From assembly GCA_035379945.1 (NCBI GenBank), contig DAOSWG010000026.1, forward strand, positions 1 through 7,308: a stretch of DNA of 7,308 bases. The letters are read 5' to 3'. Origin of the DNA: JAAYZB01 sp035379945. Lineage in GTDB: Bacteria > Bacillota_I > Bacilli_A > Izemoplasmatales > Hujiaoplasmataceae. Positions within the stretch are counted from its first letter, which is position 1; the number at the start of each line of letters is the position of its first letter. Positions 5,425 through 7,308 of this stretch are shown here, piece after piece. The position numbers and the translations under genes are program-made. Below the pieces are notes generated by a model that worked only from the letters and a program-made list of their open reading frames with translations, was not told the DNA's origin and did no database searches.

Positions 5425-6458
5425 ACGAATTGCTCGAAAAATATTCGTTGCATATCAAACTGCTCTTCATTCCATATCTCGCGCTTTTGTTTTTGCTTAT
5501 TTTCCCGTTGGATTTTCTAGTATATTCTCCGGGAGGCCTGACAGAAGTCAACCGCTTGATTGAAATCGATTCGTCATATGATAGTTCCGAAGAAGCCGGC
5601 TCGATTTCGACAACCTATGTCATGAGCCTGCCGAGACCGACGATCTTCGAGTTTCTACTTGCTGATTTCAACAAATTTTGCGATACATACGCCTTACCGA
5701 CAAGTTATGAAAACTACACCAACGAGGAAATAAACACGATCAGTTATTACGACAAGGATATCTCGGTATCGACATCCATCATCGTCGCATACGAAGCGAT
5801 GGCGTCAGTTGATCCATCCATCGTGATAAACTATACTAGCAAAATCATTGTTTTCGGGAAGTCGTCCTATCTTTCCCATTATGACGAAATCGCTTTTGGC
5901 GATGAATTTGTCCAGGTTGTTGGGGATGATTCACTCGTCATCACCGATTCTTCGCTTATCAAGGAAAACACAACGGCCGGGAACACATATGATTTCACTT
6001 TCATCAATGCCGACGGGGACACATATACCGTCGGACTTACAAAGGATCTCGACACCGGCCTCTTCGGAATCACGCTTTATCCTTATAGCCTGGTCGATCC
6101 GGAAACCAGTTATCCCGTCTTCGCGATCAATGATTCGTCGATCGGCGGTTCGTCGGGCGGACTGCTTCAGACGCTTGCCGTCTACAATATGCTTTCAAGC
6201 GAGGATATCACTCACGGATTGAAAGTTGCCGGTACCGGCACGATGTCGATTGACGGCACCGTCGGAAATATCGGCGCAGTCAAACAGAAAGTGTTGACCG
6301 CTTATCTGAATCATGTCGACGTGTTCTTCATGTCTCCGGATGATTATTCCACCGCCGTCAATGTCTGTGAAGCCTATAACATCGATTATTCATCGTGGTT
6401 GGTTTCCGTAGCCACATTCCAGGATGCCCTCGATTATCTGGAAGGCCTGGGTGAATGA
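5421..6458 (+). CDS. Membrane-anchored Lon-like (S16) protease with PDZ-like region (YlbL/SepM type)
   Basis: A 345-aa protein with one N-terminal membrane anchor (about 12-34) and an extracytoplasmic body. YSPGGL (35-40) opens the body in the style of this family. A divergent PDZ-like region spans about 142-206, with a GDEFVQVVGD segment at 160-169. The S16 Ser-Lys domain lies in about 230-343: IGGSSGGLLQTL (241-252, predicted nucleophile Ser245), AGTGTMSIDGTVGNIGAVKQK (270-290, predicted general base Lys288), then a VFFMSP strand (301-306) and a family-typical C-terminus. It lacks the Lon ATPase. Relatives include SepM, which trims the competence pheromone of Streptococcus mutans, and YlbL, which acts in DNA-damage checkpoint recovery in Bacillus; the target here is unknown. 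The frame is open upstream, but ATG 5421 is preferred because it overlaps the dCMP deaminase stop and starts just before the anchor. No strong ribosome binding site is visible, so coupling is likely. The nucleophile motif is SSGG where PSAG is usual. Confidence 0.88.
   Translation: MNELLEKYSLHIKLLFIPYLALLFLLIFPLDFLVYSPGGLTEVNRLIEIDSSYDSSEEAGSISTTYVMSLPRPTIFEFLLADFNKFCDTYALPTSYENYTNEEINTISYYDKDISVSTSIIVAYEAMASVDPSIVINYTSKIIVFGKSSYLSHYDEIAFGDEFVQVVGDDSLVITDSSLIKENTTAGNTYDFTFINADGDTYTVGLTKDLDTGLFGITLYPYSLVDPETSYPVFAINDSSIGGSSGGLLQTLAVYNMLSSEDITHGLKVAGTGTMSIDGTVGNIGAVKQKVLTAYLNHVDVFFMSPDDYSTAVNVCEAYNIDYSSWLVSVATFQDALDYLEGLGE
6440..6453 (+). promoter_or_regulatory. Ribosome binding region of the 123-aa membrane protein gene
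   Basis: ggaagg (6440-6445) is 5 nt from a GTG at 6451 and 14 nt from the ATG at 6460. gggtg (6449-6453) is 6 nt from that ATG. Either start is possible. I prefer ATG 6460, one base after the protease stop; GTG 6451 would add only Val-Asn-Asp (as fMet-Asn-Asp) and overlap the protease by 8 nt. Confidence 0.5.
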
Positions 6459-6459
6459 C

Positions 6460-6831
6460 ATGATGCAAAGATACTTTAGCGAACTGAAGAAGCTTGTATC
6501 GGAATACAAACCGGGTCGGATTGCCGATGCCATATTCGCCGGATTTTTGTTTTCAACCATCATTTTCGTTCCGGTTTATCTGATTCTAACCGAACTCATG
6601 ATCGTCTATGTCTATCTCTATTACGAGATAACCGCACTTTTTATACTGGCTGCTTTGGGCCACATGGCTATTTGGCATCTTTTGACGAAGCAATCGCTTG
6701 CCAGAAAGATACCGAATAGCGGATGCGATCTCAATTTCCTGTTTTTTTCCAGTATGTTGTTTTTCGGGCTTGTGATAATAGTCATCGGCCTTCTGATAAT
6801 CTTCGTAATGCTACCGATATGGATGGTGTGA
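6460..6831 (+). CDS. Small hydrophobic membrane protein of unknown function
   Basis: A 123-aa protein (from ATG 6460) that I do not recognise. A charged amphipathic N-terminus (MMQRYFSELKKLVSEYKPGR, 1-20) precedes a long hydrophobic region, about 22-73, that probably holds two membrane segments. A basic hydrophilic stretch (TKQSLARKIPNSGCD, about 76-90) follows, then a last hydrophobic segment at about 92-121 that reaches almost to the C-terminus. No catalytic motif is visible and there is one cysteine (Cys89). It sits one base after the Lon-like protease and two bases before lspA, so it is very likely co-translated with both. A role as partner or substrate of the envelope proteases on either side would be inference from position only. 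Confidence 0.8.
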   Translation: MMQRYFSELKKLVSEYKPGRIADAIFAGFLFSTIIFVPVYLILTELMIVYVYLYYEITALFILAALGHMAIWHLLTKQSLARKIPNSGCDLNFLFFSSMLFFGLVIIVIGLLIIFVMLPIWMV

Positions 6832-6833
6832 CT

Positions 6834-7308
6834 ATGAAAAAAATATGGCCTTGGCTTTTGGGAATTCTGCTTTTGGTGATTGTAGATCAGGTATCGAAAT
6901 ATCTGATTGTCATCAATTTCGCCCAACTCGGCGACAAGATCGACATCATCGGCGATTTCCTGCAACTAAAATATGTCAGGAATGCCGGCGCCGCTTTCGG
7001 ACTCGGATCCGATTGCATTTGTGTTTTGACAGACACCATGTATTCCTCGAATCCTTTGGATTTTTCCAATGTCGGATTTTCAACTTATTTCTTTATCGCC
7101 ATGTTTCTGGTCGCGTTAGTTGCTTTCGGATGGTTGTTCGCCAAAAACGATTTCGGCGACAAAAGGCGAATTTGGTATTCGATCAGCCTCATGCTTCTGA
7201 TTGCGGGAGCATTGGGAAACACGATCGACCGGATATTCCAACCGGATCACTGCGTGGTCGATTTCATTGCCTTTTCGACGATTTGGGATGCGGTTTTCAA
7301 TGTCGCTG
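6834..7308 (+). CDS. lspA: Lipoprotein signal peptidase (signal peptidase II), 5' part, cut by the right edge
   Basis: Membrane aspartyl protease that removes the signal peptide of diacylglyceryl-modified prolipoproteins after Lgt. I translated 158 residues from ATG 6834, which lies 2 nt after the previous stop with a ggatggtg ribosome binding site. Visible family motifs are VDQVSK (17-22) in the first helix, VRNAGAAFG (48-56), AGALGNTIDR (124-133, catalytic Asp132), VVDFI (141-145) and FNVA (155-158). The second catalytic Asp would be residue 159; the window ends on a G, the first base expected for that Asp codon. The Asp-to-Asp spacing (27) equals what I recall for Bacillus LspA. Residues about 57-81 form an insertion of about 20 residues compared with typical LspA. 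In other Firmicutes lspA is commonly followed by an rluD-type pseudouridine synthase; that region is outside the window. Confidence 0.93.
   Translation, partial: MKKIWPWLLGILLLVIVDQVSKYLIVINFAQLGDKIDIIGDFLQLKYVRNAGAAFGLGSDCICVLTDTMYSSNPLDFSNVGFSTYFFIAMFLVALVAFGWLFAKNDFGDKRRIWYSISLMLLIAGALGNTIDRIFQPDHCVVDFIAFSTIWDAVFNVA

Noticed and set aside
6424..6459. An earlier ATG at 6424 for the 123-aa membrane protein.
   Set aside because: It overlaps the conserved C-terminus of the protease by 35 nt and has no ribosome binding site; the ggaagg and gggtg sequences point to 6451 or 6460.
6621..6965. Minus-strand open frames opposite the small membrane protein and lspA.
   Set aside because: They are antisense to coding DNA, lack family motifs, and cross two tightly packed plus-strand genes.
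1..7308. CRISPR arrays, tRNA or rRNA genes, insertion sequences, phage or toxin-antitoxin genes.
   Set aside because: I saw no regularly spaced repeats, no tRNA-like cloverleaf in the two short gaps, no transposase or integrase motifs, and no inverted-repeat ends. Nearly every base is in a housekeeping-type coding region.

Overview
This window looks like chromosomal housekeeping DNA from a low- to mid-GC member of the Bacillota or a related Firmicutes/Tenericutes-like lineage. The evidence is the family content (HisS, AI-2E-type permease, TcdA, MsrA, PsuG, dCMP deaminase, an anchored Lon-type protease, LspA), the strong AGGAGG-type ribosome binding sites and the very tight co-directional packing. 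TGA is used as a stop by most genes and tryptophan is read from TGG, so the standard bacterial code applies and the TGA=Trp code of Mycoplasma/Spiroplasma is excluded. I cannot name a genus from the sequence alone. All nine genes are on the + strand. I see no tRNA, rRNA, CRISPR array, insertion sequence or phage gene.

Layout. (1) 1-1162: the 3' part of hisS (histidyl-tRNA synthetase), cut by the left edge and ending in an unusual four-cysteine tail. (2) 1163-1234: a short spacer with an extended -10 promoter (TGcTATAAT). It drives a two-gene unit, an AI-2E family permease (GTG start) and a 144-aa four-helix membrane protein of unknown function, joined by an ATGA overlap. (3) 2797-2836: a short spacer filled by a perfect 8-bp hairpin (terminator-like) and the tcdA ribosome binding site. 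(4) 2837-7308: a seven-gene run, tcdA - msrA - psuG - dCMP deaminase - membrane-anchored Lon-like (S16) protease - 123-aa membrane protein - lspA. Its junctions are ATGA overlaps, one 44-nt overlap and gaps of only 1-2 nt. lspA runs off the right edge, one base into the codon expected for its second catalytic Asp. No gene-free stretch exceeds about 70 bases.

How the genes relate. The seven-gene run mixes tRNA modification (TcdA, ct6A), protein oxidative repair (MsrA), pyrimidine metabolism (PsuG breaks down pseudouridine 5'-phosphate; dCMP deaminase makes dUMP for dTMP synthesis) and envelope proteolysis (Lon-like protease, LspA signal peptidase II). Tight packing suggests co-transcription and translational coupling, but the functions do not form one obvious pathway.

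No clearly new biological system is visible. The best leads are the Cys-rich HisS tail built on an 18-nt imperfect repeat, an approximately 20-residue insertion in LspA, the SSGG version of the S16 catalytic motif, two unassigned small membrane proteins in fixed-looking contexts, the msrA/psuG overlap, and psuG lacking an adjacent psuK.
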